Virus record (IMG/VR): IMGVR_UViG_3300024346_000015
Span: 58,344 to 122,343 of that record
DNA: 64,000 nt
Direction: 5' to 3' (one strand)
Source: a virus
Part shown: piece by piece, positions 56,983 through 64,000 of the stretch
Numbering within the stretch: position 1 is the first letter of the stretch
How the letters are laid out: every line of letters begins with the position of its first letter
The notes under the pieces: generated by a model
Database searches by the model: none
What the model was told of the DNA's origin: nothing
The model's input: the letters and a program-made list of their open reading frames with translations, nothing else
Translations under genes and position numbers: made by a program

Positions 56983-57472
56983 CACCACCATCACTCCCGT
57001 CTGTACCGAAGTTACCTGTTCCGACAGGTATTTCGATCACGGTCTCAGTTCCATCTGTGTCGATGATAGTCATCTTGATGTAATCTTCACCGGCTTCGTT
57101 GGTGAGTACCTCATATGACACAACTGATCCCTCAAGGGTAAATGACCCAAAGGTTACTGCATTTTCGTTGCTGAACATATTGTCCACCAACTGTTTAGAT
57201 AGTTGTGCATAGATTCTACTCTCTAGGTTACGTATGAACTTGGCTAAGGTTGTATTCTCTGCTTCCCGTTCTGCGGCCTTTTGTGCCGCCTCTAACGCAT
57301 CCTCGATAGATTTCTTTCTACTGTGTTCTTGGTTTTCAATGGTGAGATAGTGTGATCCAGTACCCACTCCACTAAAGGACGGGTTCTTAAAACCAAATGT
57401 TATCTCTGACGTTGCCGCCAATGGCGACATCATTACCAAAACAAGAATACTACTTGTTAGTCTTTTTATCAT
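56972..57472 (-). CDS. csgF: CsgF-like curli assembly factor
   Basis: The ATG at 57472 gives 166 residues with a signal peptide (MIKRLTSSILVLVMMSPLAA). The mature start TSEITFGFKNPSFSGVG matches the CsgF N-terminus (TFQFRNPNFGG), the part that plugs into CsgG, and YAQLSKQLVDNMFSN with the C-terminal beta region fits CsgF as well. It couples secretion to fibre nucleation at the cell surface. A Lys/Glu-rich helix in the middle is an addition. It overlaps csgG by 11 bases. Confidence 0.85.
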   Translation of the reverse strand: MIKRLTSSILVLVMMSPLAATSEITFGFKNPSFSGVGTGSHYLTIENQEHSRKKSIEDALEAAQKAAEREAENTTLAKFIRNLESRIYAQLSKQLVDNMFSNENAVTFGSFTLEGSVVSYEVLTNEAGEDYIKMTIIDTDGTETVIEIPVGTGNFGTDGSDGGDGT

Positions 57473-57731
57473 TTCGTTCAACCATTTCCTGCTGTTGCAG
57501 TATCATATCTAATTTAGTACGCAATCTAATCAAGTCATTGTCGAGCATTCGTACTCGATCGATCAACTGGATCAGAGTCAAATGCGACTCCTCTATCACT
57601 GGATCTACATGGTCAGTAACCCAGTGCCACACATAATAGATGAAGTACCCTAATCCTATACAAGCGATAATGGGGAATCCATATGTGTTTATCATGTCTA
57701 CGATATTTAGTGATTCGATAGGTTCCATCAA
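57450..57731 (-). CDS. Membrane/coiled-coil protein, curli operon gene 2
   Basis: The 93-residue protein has an N-terminal membrane segment (GFPIIACIGLGYFIYYVWHW) and a coiled coil with IDRVRMLDNDLIRLRTKLDM. It is a distant relative of the gene before it and of small proteins in marine T4-like phages. Overlaps both neighbours (4 and about 23 bases). A holin-like or secretion-accessory role is possible. Confidence 0.65.
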   Translation of the reverse strand: MMEPIESLNIVDMINTYGFPIIACIGLGYFIYYVWHWVTDHVDPVIEESHLTLIQLIDRVRMLDNDLIRLRTKLDMILQQQEMVERNDKKTNK

Positions 57732-58006
57732 TCCTTCCTCGAATCTTTCTGTCCATCGGCCCTAGACAATCGGTCTAGGTCTGGCCGTAAGTCAAAAGAA
57801 TGTGATATCAACAAGTCGATACGAACCAACTCATTGTTCATAGTTTTTATTCGGTTTTCCAAACTCAATACAAATCCGCGTTGCGTCTTGATATTACTCA
57901 AGGCACCGTCCAGTATAAATTTTAAAGTTAGGAATACGAAAAATCCTCCGGCGAGTGCGGAGGCGATAGGGAATCCAACGTCCATGACGCTTAGAAATAA
58001 ATCCAT
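57728..58006 (-). CDS. Membrane/coiled-coil protein, curli operon gene 1
   Basis: The 92-residue protein has a membrane segment at about 10-35 (VGFPIASALAGGFFVFLTLK) and a coiled coil with LENRIKTMNNELVRIDLLIS, then an Asp/Arg-rich tail. It shares the 'GFP...', coiled-coil layout with the next gene. First gene after the late-promoter motif at 58039-58046. Confidence 0.65.
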   Translation of the reverse strand: MDLFLSVMDVGFPIASALAGGFFVFLTLKFILDGALSNIKTQRGFVLSLENRIKTMNNELVRIDLLISHSFDLRPDLDRLSRADGQKDSRKD

Positions 58007-58038
58007 CGTAATACCTTCAAATCAAAAGACTGTGAAAG

Positions 58039-58046
58039 TATTTATA
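58039..58046 (-). promoter_or_regulatory. Late promoter motif TATAAATA of the curli-type operon
   Basis: A perfect late element 32 bases before the first gene of an uninterrupted eight-gene overlapping run that ends with the adenylate cyclase. Confidence 0.75.
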
Positions 58047-58054
58047 CGTCTAGA

Positions 58055-58294
58055 CTATTTGATCTCGCCCTTTTCTATCAAATCGGTAAATATGTCCCAC
58101 ATTTTCTGGAACTTTAGTTCATACATCTTCTTTATACCGAAGTATTGGTTCATAAGTTCGTCTTGATACTCTGCATCGCCACACTTATTCTGCCACTTGG
58201 GGTCGTCTACGAAGTGACACGTAGCTTCGTCTATATCATCTAGTATTAACCAACATCGCATCATTGCATTCTCTAAATCAAATCTATCACTCAT
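58055..58294 (-). CDS. Small conserved phage protein, unknown
   Basis: The 79-residue ORF (MSDRFDLENAMMRCWLILDD) is helical, with GDAEYQDELMNQYFGIKKMY and a final IFTDLIEKGEI. The opening is one I recall from T4-like phages ('MS.RFDLE..I..CW...DD'). Function unknown. Confidence 0.65.
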   Translation of the reverse strand: MSDRFDLENAMMRCWLILDDIDEATCHFVDDPKWQNKCGDAEYQDELMNQYFGIKKMYELKFQKMWDIFTDLIEKGEIK

Positions 58295-58518
58295 TCTATA
58301 ACCTTCCAGTCAGTTATTGTTTTCACATCAATAGTTTCCCATCGTCTACTTACTACATCAAAGAACGCCAGAACACCATTGTCTTTTTGTTGTTTCAATG
58401 ATGTGGGGGTGGCAAGTAAAGTGAAGTTAGAACACAACTCTTCACCTGTTCTATAATGGTTAAACGTAATCTTCACTACACCTTTGTATGCAGCGTTAAG
58501 TAATTTATCAGTGTCCAT
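58291..58518 (-). CDS. Small SH3-like protein, WYL_2/DUF2693-like, second copy
   Basis: The 75-residue product has GVVKITFNHYRTGEELCSNF, VLAFFDVVSRRWETIDVKTI and a final DWKVIE, the same layout as the gene at 5833-6099 with low identity. Function unknown. Confidence 0.6.
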   Translation of the reverse strand: MDTDKLLNAAYKGVVKITFNHYRTGEELCSNFTLLATPTSLKQQKDNGVLAFFDVVSRRWETIDVKTITDWKVIE

Positions 58519-59307
58519 CTATTCCTCTTGGAATTTTTGTTCTATGTATTTAGCGAAGGCGGTATGCGCCTCTGCACTTGGGTGATGGCCAGACATAAAA
58601 CCAACACACTTATTATCTTTGTCTACGACTTCGGTACATACTTGAGAGAAGGACTTTCCACTAGCAAACCCCAGTCGAGATTTCTTTGGTAATGAATACA
58701 TCATCTTCTTTATCATATGTTGCCAGTCTTGCAGGGATTGGACTTCAGGTCTATTACAATCAAGGATCGCGTTCAATAACTGTCTCCACTGATTCCTATG
58801 GAACTGAGTCATAACTAGTTTGATTCCTCGCGCCTCACATATCTGATGTATCGCAATCATGTAACTCATCTGGTGAGTAATGGCTGTACGAAACATTAGA
58901 TTCATTTCATCATAATATAGGTGCAAGGCATCCTTGGTTCGGTTTTTAGCGAAACCTATGCTGTTAATACGGGTTGGTGACAACTGAGTGATACTGTTGT
59001 ATCTAGGAACATGATAGAGATGTTCATCTTCCGGTGACACGTCATTGACAATCTCTTCTCTCTCCCATGCAGACCACACTATAACCATGTGAGTACAATC
59101 ATCTGCATGTTCGGACGATAAGAAGTTTAATGTGTCACGGAAGATCTTATGGTTACTGCCTCCGCAACTGGCGTAGTTCATTAGATCTATGTCTAGTGAC
59201 TTTGCCAGTTTGTCGGAGAACCTGTGGTGTTGATGGGTGGGCGGATTAGTATTAAAACCCGGCAGTTCATCCCCCCAAACAAAACTACAACCATTTGTAA
59301 ATAGCAT
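58519..59307 (-). CDS. SGNH-hydrolase-like protein
   Basis: The 262-residue protein opens LFTNGCSFVWGDELPGFN, with Ser in the place of the SGNH nucleophile, then MNYASCGGSNHKIFRDTLNF (Gly and Asn blocks), MVIVWSAWEREEI, and near the end FMSGHHPSAEAHTAFAKYI, the D/H-x-x-H-like block, here HHPS. SGNH enzymes are esterases or acetylhydrolases, often on sugars. Family call is moderate. Confidence 0.65.
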   Translation of the reverse strand: MLFTNGCSFVWGDELPGFNTNPPTHQHHRFSDKLAKSLDIDLMNYASCGGSNHKIFRDTLNFLSSEHADDCTHMVIVWSAWEREEIVNDVSPEDEHLYHVPRYNSITQLSPTRINSIGFAKNRTKDALHLYYDEMNLMFRTAITHQMSYMIAIHQICEARGIKLVMTQFHRNQWRQLLNAILDCNRPEVQSLQDWQHMIKKMMYSLPKKSRLGFASGKSFSQVCTEVVDKDNKCVGFMSGHHPSAEAHTAFAKYIEQKFQEE

Positions 59308-59663
59308 TACTTTCCGCTATTCTCGTGATCATGGACGTGCAATGCGATTAACGCATAGTGCAACACCTTCATTATATCATCACGGTTGTGACCGTTCTTG
59401 TGACCATATCGTTGTGTATACTTGAGTATATTACCAAGAGTAAACCCGATACCATGCCCGCCATCAATGATGAACTCAGTCGCTTGAAATTTGTTTTTTG
59501 AATAGTGTTGATCATATGTCTTATTGACGTATTCAAGTAATCCATCTAGATTCTCCTTTTCATTATATTTATACTCAACGGGGGGTTGTAGGTTAAACTC
59601 GATCTTATAGTCGGGGTCAGCTACTGTCCAGTTATCGTCATCGTAATATTCAGATCCTGCCAT
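59307..59663 (-). CDS. DUF3310-like nucleotide-kinase-type protein
   Basis: The ATG at 59663 gives 118 residues. ATEFIIDGGHGIGFTLGNIL with KYTQRYGHKNGHNRDDIMKV and LHYALIALHVHD matches the DUF3310 pattern ('GLDFCLGNVIKYI.R.GKK......DL.KA..Y'). These proteins are common in phages and sometimes called nucleotide kinases; no P-loop is present. Coupled to the oxygenase gene. Confidence 0.65.
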   Translation of the reverse strand: MAGSEYYDDDNWTVADPDYKIEFNLQPPVEYKYNEKENLDGLLEYVNKTYDQHYSKNKFQATEFIIDGGHGIGFTLGNILKYTQRYGHKNGHNRDDIMKVLHYALIALHVHDHENSGK

Positions 59664-59667
59664 TATT

Positions 59668-60342
59668 TTACTCACTCTCAATTTCTTCTATTAACATATC
59701 CCGCATCATCTGTGCGGAACGATCCTTTGCATCGCCATTTGCGACACCGTTGTTTACAAACTTATATGCAAGGGTGATTCTCTCACCCCCAGCATACGCA
59801 CTGTGCCAACATAGATTCTCTGGTTCTTTGTCTGAACCAAAGTAGTAATGTCTACATTGCCAACCTTTTACATCGGGTATGGTAACCATCTCTCCAGTCT
59901 TATTATCTAAGTACCGGAAGAAACCATTACCATCACTCCATGTGAAAAGAATCTGATATGCATTCGCATCGTAGTTAGTGTGCCAACCTACGTACCCGCC
60001 AGGCGCATAGTAAGTCAACAGTGCGGACGTGTGTGCGCCCAACTCCTTCGCGAAATCATACTTGACCCGTTGTTTGTAGTCTGACCAAACTTCCGGATCT
60101 TCCTTACACATCTTCGCAATAGGTGAACCAAAGTATTTTACGGGTGCGCCAATAAGTTTATCTGATGACAGACACTCGTCCAAATACTCACGTTCACAGT
60201 ATTTTGTACCAGCCATTATACCATCTTCGTCATGGAATGTCCAGTGTTTTTTGTGATCGTAATCCGGAGTAGATAACATCTCATCTGAGATACTATTCAA
60301 ACGATCTAAAAACTCCTGATTCCGGATTACGATCTCAGCCAT
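59668..60342 (-). CDS. 2OG-Fe(II) oxygenase-like protein, second type
   Basis: The 224-residue protein has LLTYYAPGGYVGWHTNYDAN, where HTN is placed as the HxD/HxN metal pair, ILFTWSDGNGFFRYL, and NLCWHSAYAGGERITLAYKF with the distal His and the 2-oxoglutarate Arg. This pattern is known to me from cyanophage 2OG oxygenases. HxN instead of HxD is odd and may alter activity. Distinct from the enzyme at 4613-5128. Confidence 0.75.
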   Translation of the reverse strand: MAEIVIRNQEFLDRLNSISDEMLSTPDYDHKKHWTFHDEDGIMAGTKYCEREYLDECLSSDKLIGAPVKYFGSPIAKMCKEDPEVWSDYKQRVKYDFAKELGAHTSALLTYYAPGGYVGWHTNYDANAYQILFTWSDGNGFFRYLDNKTGEMVTIPDVKGWQCRHYYFGSDKEPENLCWHSAYAGGERITLAYKFVNNGVANGDAKDRSAQMMRDMLIEEIESE

Positions 60343-60620
60343 TACAGGATCAACCCACTCACTGCTTGAAAGTATGCCTTCTCAATCTCATCATTGGATT
60401 GAGCAGTGAACACGATACCACCACTATAGAATGACATCACGGTTGGGTTCTCCTTACCTGTCACACATACACCACGGGCAAAACCCATACCTTCCTGTGT
60501 CTGGATTACCATACGTGGATCATCGATAGTAAGTCTCGATGGACTCTCGTCACTGAACTTACCTACAAACTCACCAGCTGCTGTAACAACTGATATTACT
60601 TCACCATTTTTATAACTCAT
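60342..60620 (-). CDS. Small conserved marine phage protein
   Basis: The ATG at 60620 follows TTGAGGAATAAA and gives 92 residues. MSYKNGEVISVVTAAGEFVG, MGFARGVCVTGKENP and IVFTAQSNDEIEKAYFQAVS match a protein I recall in cyanophage-type viruses. It looks like a small beta-barrel with a C-terminal helix. Function unknown; sits next to thyX. Confidence 0.7.
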   Translation of the reverse strand: MSYKNGEVISVVTAAGEFVGKFSDESPSRLTIDDPRMVIQTQEGMGFARGVCVTGKENPTVMSFYSGGIVFTAQSNDEIEKAYFQAVSGLIL

Positions 60621-60621
60621 T

Positions 60622-61317
60622 TTATTCCTCAAGTGCTTTAATTACATCGGGAAAGTGTTGCCCGATTATTTCCCAACATTGTTCTGCAACGGTCATATGT
60701 TCTTTCTGTGTACCGTTACCCATTCTCAACTCACAATAATGTATCCATGATCTTAGCGATCCTGCCATATACAGAGTCGTTTCAGTATTACCTTCTGGTA
60801 AGACCGCACGTGCCTGTTCTTTTGCGATACCATTATCTAGTGCCCATTTATATATCTCTTTGGACTTATTGATAACTTCTCGTTGTTTCATACTCCACTG
60901 TTCCACCAGAGCATTCCTACTTGTCTTTGCGCCTTCACTACCCACACCGTATTCCGCATGAATCTCAATAGAGTTCTGTCGGTTCTTCGGATCTTGGAGT
61001 CGAGCCATACGAGTAGAGAAGTTCTCACTCTCTGCGTATCGTTGACTAAACTCTTGGAATGAAAACGAGCGATGACGAATAATCTGACGGGAGATATCAC
61101 GTGTTGTTGTGATCTCCATAGTTAGGTGAACCATCTCCAGAGGCGACCAATGGTTCTCCTTGATAAGATAACGAACCAATTTACCGGCAGTTACCTTATT
61201 ACTCTGGTTAGCGGGATTACTAACCCTAGCTGCATATGCAACCAACTCTTCTGCTGTATGACAATCCGTAGTCGCAGAAGGTTGACTTAGACATACTAGT
61301 TTTACTTTACTCATCAT
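60622..61317 (-). CDS. thyX: FAD-dependent thymidylate synthase ThyX
   Basis: The ATG at 61317 gives 231 residues. ISRQIIRHRSFSFQEFSQRYAES holds the ThyX motif RHRxxSxxxxSxR, and LPEGNTETTLYMAGSLRSWIHYCELR the C-terminal conserved region. ThyX makes dTMP from dUMP with FAD and methylene-tetrahydrofolate. It overlaps the MazG gene end, linking two nucleotide-pool enzymes. Confidence 0.95.
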   Translation of the reverse strand: MMSKVKLVCLSQPSATTDCHTAEELVAYAARVSNPANQSNKVTAGKLVRYLIKENHWSPLEMVHLTMEITTTRDISRQIIRHRSFSFQEFSQRYAESENFSTRMARLQDPKNRQNSIEIHAEYGVGSEGAKTSRNALVEQWSMKQREVINKSKEIYKWALDNGIAKEQARAVLPEGNTETTLYMAGSLRSWIHYCELRMGNGTQKEHMTVAEQCWEIIGQHFPDVIKALEE

Positions 61318-61606
61318 CCGATTCCTTAATAAAAATTCCATCTACCATACGTCCCTTTCTGTCTTTGATGTCGTGGTATGCAACCTCAAGACAGTGTTCC
61401 ATAGGTAGTCCGTTTCGTTTGGCAATGTTGATTAACACTACCATGATGTCACCAATATCATCTGCGACATCCTTTCCCTTACACACGTTGTCAGAGAGTT
61501 CTCCGACTTCCTGTATTAGTTTCATCACCTGATCTTTATCTGTCGCACCATCGATCAAATTACGATCAATATGCCACTGTTCAACCAGTTTAATCAGTTC
61601 TTGCAT
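61307..61606 (-). CDS. mazG: MazG-like nucleotide pyrophosphohydrolase
   Basis: The ATG at 61606 has GGAGAGAAAAA upstream and gives 99 residues. MKLIQEVGELSDNVCKGKDV and ADDIGDIMVVLINIAKRNG supply the ExxE and DxxD-type metal ligands of MazG-like enzymes, which hydrolyse (d)NTPs or ppGpp-like nucleotides. Common in marine phages. Its start lies within the end of the membrane-protein gene. Confidence 0.85.
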   Translation of the reverse strand: MQELIKLVEQWHIDRNLIDGATDKDQVMKLIQEVGELSDNVCKGKDVADDIGDIMVVLINIAKRNGLPMEHCLEVAYHDIKDRKGRMVDGIFIKESDDE

Positions 61607-61874
61607 TTTTTCTCTCCGCATCTAAGAATACCGCATTAGTAATAATAGTTGGTACAATTATGGATAAGTGTACCGCAATCGACATCGGTATACTGTAACC
61701 TAGCCACCCAAAATAGAACATCGCAATCAAACCAAAGAACCCACACCACATAACAAATAGGACGGTCAATAGGTAACCTTGTAAAACGGGATCTGGAATA
61801 AACCGCAATGGGTTAAACCTTAGATCCATTACTATGCGATATGCATTTATAATACTAGTAATTGTCTTCTTCAT
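61590..61874 (-). CDS. Small membrane protein, two segments
   Basis: With ATG at 61874 the 94-residue product begins MKKTITSIINAYRIVMDLRF and has two hydrophobic segments (YLLTVLFVMWCGFFGLIAMF and MSIAVHLSIIVPTIITNAVF). The 'DLRFNP....IPD' lead is one I recall from cyanophage-type viruses. Function unknown. Confidence 0.65.
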   Translation of the reverse strand: MKKTITSIINAYRIVMDLRFNPLRFIPDPVLQGYLLTVLFVMWCGFFGLIAMFYFGWLGYSIPMSIAVHLSIIVPTIITNAVFLDAERKNARTD

Positions 61875-62064
61875 CGTCATACTCTTCTTCCTCTTCATAT
61901 TCAATATCTATTACGCCTTGATCTTGGAAATATTCGATCGTAGCTGCTACGCCTTCTCCGATACCGTCTCTATAACCGAAGTGTCTACCCAAGTAGAACA
62001 CTCCCGCCATTAACATAGTAAAGAATAAGGCACCAACTTCGGGTGACATAGGTAAACTAACCAT
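61855..62064 (-). CDS. Small membrane protein with acidic tail
   Basis: The 69-residue protein has one membrane segment (GALFFTMLMAGVFYLGRHFG), an amphipathic GVAATIEYFQDQGVI helix and an extremely acidic tail (YEEEEEYDDEED). It directly follows gp41, overlapping it by one base. Function unknown. Confidence 0.65.
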   Translation of the reverse strand: MVSLPMSPEVGALFFTMLMAGVFYLGRHFGYRDGIGEGVAATIEYFQDQGVIDIEYEEEEEYDDEEDNY

Positions 62065-63473
62065 TAGTAATTAAAATCCTTGAATTTGTTTTTCTCGGCA
62101 CTCATTCGTTGGCCACTAGAAGTATTATCAAAGATGGGTTTGTCGTCCCAGCCTTTGTCTTGATCATCATCATCAACCTCACTAGACTGATCACAATCAA
62201 ATAACTTCATCTTACTTCTATCTACCCCTACCATAAATCGTTGATTTGAGGTCGGGTCGTTGTAACGGTTCTTCAACTGTTTGACCATGATCTTACCTTG
62301 GGCATTCAGTTCATCGTTACTAATCAATGCAAACATAAAGTCAGCAGTTGCAGGCAGACCGAACGACTCGGACGTATCTTCCAGACCAATGTCATCATTA
62401 CCAAAACCAGAACGTGTAGTCTGTGTCGCAGATACGATAGGCACATTGAACTCTACTGCCAGTCCTCGTAACTCTTCCGCAATACTCTTGATATAAGAAT
62501 AAGAATTAATCGCACCACCCATACCCTTCATACGAGACGAGGCACAGATATTCAGATAATCAATAAAGACGATATCCGGTACGAAGTTCTTCTTCAACTT
62601 CAACTCATTCATCAATGCACGGAAGTGATTCGCATGGGCTTGTCCGGTAGGATATTCCTTGATAATCAGTTTACCGTTGGTCTTGTCAGAGATTGCCTTG
62701 ACTCGATCGGTGAACATAGTCTTGGACAGATTCTCTAACTGATCGATCGCCACGTCCATTAGGTTCGCATCAATACGTTCTGCGATACGTTCTTCTGCCA
62801 TCTCCATAGTGATGTACAATGCGTTCTTACCCGCAGACAGAGCTGCACCGGCAACGTGACACATGTACAATGATTTACCAACACCAGTACCCGCAAGGGC
62901 AATGTTCAGTGTCTTGTTAGGCAGACCACCCTTGGTGATTGCATTGAAGTATTCCAGATCAAACGGTAGACGTTCTTCTTGTTCGTGATAGAATGCGAAA
63001 CGTTCTTCAACACTTTCAAGATAATCGTGACCCACGTTGGTATCGAACGAGACACCCAGTGCCTTACTCAATACATCGGGGATCGCATTCTTGGATAGAT
63101 CTTTGTGCTTACCGTCAATGATAGAAATAGATTCCATCACGGCATTATAGACCGCACGATCCTGACACCACTTCTCCGTAGTATCAATCAACCAATCTAG
63201 GTTCTCTTCTTTCTTAGTGAATACATCGGGTAGGATTTCCATACCATGACGGTACGCTTCATCACTGAGTCGATCGCCCTGATCAACCTCAATCTTGAAT
63301 GCTTCCATAGTAGGAAGTTTGTTGTACTTCGCAATAAACAAGGTCAGTTCTTTGAACAAACCCTTGTACACGCCCTCGAAGTAATTGGGATCGAGGAAGG
63401 CCGCAACCTTCCTCATGTACATGTCGTTAGTCAGTAGATTCCGTAGAATCGTCTGTTCTAAATTTATCTCCAT
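62064..63473 (-). CDS. 41: gp41 replicative DNA helicase (DnaB-type)
   Basis: The ATG at 63473 (MEINLEQTILRNLLTNDMYM) gives 469 residues. An N-terminal helical domain is followed by the RecA-like core: LAGTGVGKSLYMCHVAGAAL (Walker A), LYITMEMAEERIAERID, DIVFIDYLNICASS (Walker B) and IVSATQTTRSGF. gp41 is the ring helicase moving on the lagging strand. The start overlaps the preceding gene by 47 bases. It stands next to uvsX as in marine T4-like phages. Confidence 0.9.
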   Translation of the reverse strand: MEINLEQTILRNLLTNDMYMRKVAAFLDPNYFEGVYKGLFKELTLFIAKYNKLPTMEAFKIEVDQGDRLSDEAYRHGMEILPDVFTKKEENLDWLIDTTEKWCQDRAVYNAVMESISIIDGKHKDLSKNAIPDVLSKALGVSFDTNVGHDYLESVEERFAFYHEQEERLPFDLEYFNAITKGGLPNKTLNIALAGTGVGKSLYMCHVAGAALSAGKNALYITMEMAEERIAERIDANLMDVAIDQLENLSKTMFTDRVKAISDKTNGKLIIKEYPTGQAHANHFRALMNELKLKKNFVPDIVFIDYLNICASSRMKGMGGAINSYSYIKSIAEELRGLAVEFNVPIVSATQTTRSGFGNDDIGLEDTSESFGLPATADFMFALISNDELNAQGKIMVKQLKNRYNDPTSNQRFMVGVDRSKMKLFDCDQSSEVDDDDQDKGWDDKPIFDNTSSGQRMSAEKNKFKDFNY

Positions 63474-63792
63474 AAGTATCATCCATCTCAGCAGTTTGCA
63501 ATGTTCCATTGTGGTACGACTTTTCAAGTACGTCCTCAAGGATGTCAGCGGCGGTATTCTGTAAATCAATATCTGTCGTTTGGAGATCTGGATCTGGTGA
63601 TGAGATAACGAAGAAGTTGAACTTCAAACATTTTTCTGCACCATCAAAACTTACATTACCATAACGTAGAACTGTCTCGACAAAGTCTCCACGTAGGACA
63701 CGAATGTCCCACGCTTGTTCGTTGTCAGCGTCAGCGGGGATCAACTCATAGTCAATCCCCTCACTCATTTTTTCAATATCTATATCACGCAT
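63427..63792 (-). CDS. Conserved protein between uvsX and gp41
   Basis: The 121-residue product (MRDIDIEKMSEGIDYELIPA) has WDIRVLRGDFVETVLRYGNV and CLKFNFFVISSPDPDLQTTD, beta-rich, then an acidic tail. I recall a protein of this kind between uvsX and gp41 in marine T4-like phages. It overlaps uvsX by 8 bases and gp41 by 47. Function unknown. Confidence 0.7.
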   Translation of the reverse strand: MRDIDIEKMSEGIDYELIPADADNEQAWDIRVLRGDFVETVLRYGNVSFDGAEKCLKFNFFVISSPDPDLQTTDIDLQNTAADILEDVLEKSYHNGTLQTAEMDDTYGDKFRTDDSTESTD

Positions 63793-64000
63793 CGCCTTCG
63801 ACCATTATATCAAATTCTACCTCAGATGGCAACCCTATTTGGAATTGTTTCTTCAAGAAGTCTTTGAAGTCGGTGTTCGCAAAGATCGGTGTCCAGAAAT
63901 CTTCCTCGAGCGTTTCCTTCTGTCGGAACTTCCGGTCTTCACCATTACGTGAGTACCAACCATTACTTGGTTTGACAACATATCCACCGGCTAATGCCAC
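63785..64000 (-). CDS. uvsX: UvsX recombinase, C-terminal part (partial)
   Basis: The reading frame leaves the window at 64000, so only the last 71 residues are seen. LAGGYVVKPSNGWYSRNGED followed by FRQKETLEEDFWTPIF matches the UvsX C-terminal domain ('GG.V.KPSNGWY.......KFRAK.T...FW.PI'). UvsX is the RecA-like strand-exchange protein. The acidic end (VEFDIMVEGDA) could bind UvsY or gp32. Confidence 0.85.
   Translation of the reverse strand: MALAGGYVVKPSNGWYSRNGEDRKFRQKETLEEDFWTPIFANTDFKDFLKKQFQIGLPSEVEFDIMVEGDA

Noticed and set aside
51675-58060. Search for CsgE- or CsgC-like genes in and around the curli operon
   Set aside because: The two leading small proteins are membrane/coiled-coil proteins and do not resemble CsgE or CsgC; none is reported.
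59566-59573. TATAAATA inside the DUF3310-like gene
   Set aside because: Within coding sequence and about 260 bases from the next start; not supported as a promoter.
1-64000. tRNA genes, CRISPR arrays, insertion sequences, integrase
   Set aside because: No cloverleaf, regular direct repeats with spacers, transposase motifs or integrase were seen on reading either strand; a scan with dedicated software was not possible.

Overview
The window reads as part of a large, strictly lytic, T4-like myovirus of a marine Gram-negative bacterium. Diagnostic genes are a T4-type tail tube end, a gp26/gp51-like hub or tail chaperone pair and a tape-measure-like protein at the left edge; gp32 (single-stranded DNA binding), gp33 (late transcription coactivator), a gp31-type GroES, class I ribonucleotide reductase NrdA/NrdB, PhoH, ThyX, MazG, gp41 helicase and the UvsX C-terminus. 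Many small proteins resemble those I recall from marine T4-like phages of the cyanophage/pelagiphage kind, but no photosynthesis gene is present, so the host cannot be named. No integrase, tRNA, CRISPR array or insertion sequence was seen.

Layout: 1-3.4 kb, rightward tail genes, closed by a leftward terminator; 3.4-9 kb, leftward gp32, gp33 and many small early genes; 9-10.2 kb, a short rightward pair behind two late-promoter motifs; 10.2-25 kb, a leftward cluster of about 14 kb rich in glycan chemistry (about eight glycosyltransferase-like proteins, radical SAM/SPASM, carbamoyltransferase, several methyltransferases, a HAD protein), with GroES embedded; 25-36.7 kb, M15 peptidase, PhoH, many small early genes, nucleotide metabolism (nrdA-Grx fusion, nrdB) and a holin-like protein; 36.7-48 kb, late-type genes whose N-termini look like T4 capsid-targeting peptides, probably proteins packed inside the head; 48-51.6 kb, a RecB-like nuclease and small early genes; 51.7-58 kb, a tightly overlapping late operon encoding a curli-type amyloid system; 58-64 kb, a second 2OG-oxygenase, ThyX, MazG, gp41 and UvsX.

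The stand-out system is the curli-like operon: two membrane/coiled-coil proteins, CsgF, lipoprotein CsgG, a curlin-like subunit, a secreted FecR-domain protein, a second curlin-like subunit, and a CHASE2-adenylate cyclase, all chained by overlaps and headed by a TATAAATA late-promoter motif. It suggests that the phage builds, late in infection, an outer-membrane secretion pore and exports its own amyloid-like fibres, coupled to a membrane sensor that makes cAMP. CsgE and CsgC are not seen.

Regulation is legible in the sequence. Leftward early genes carry host-like promoters (TTGCCA or TTGACA, 17-18 bp, TATAAT) that recur as near-copies with a shared leader. Late genes carry T4-type TATAAATA elements, consistent with the gp33 gene. 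A slippery T TTT TTA at the end of the gp26-like gene, followed by an open -1 frame encoding a gp51-like segment, predicts programmed frameshifting. All assignments come from reading the sequence and from recalled family features; no database search was run.
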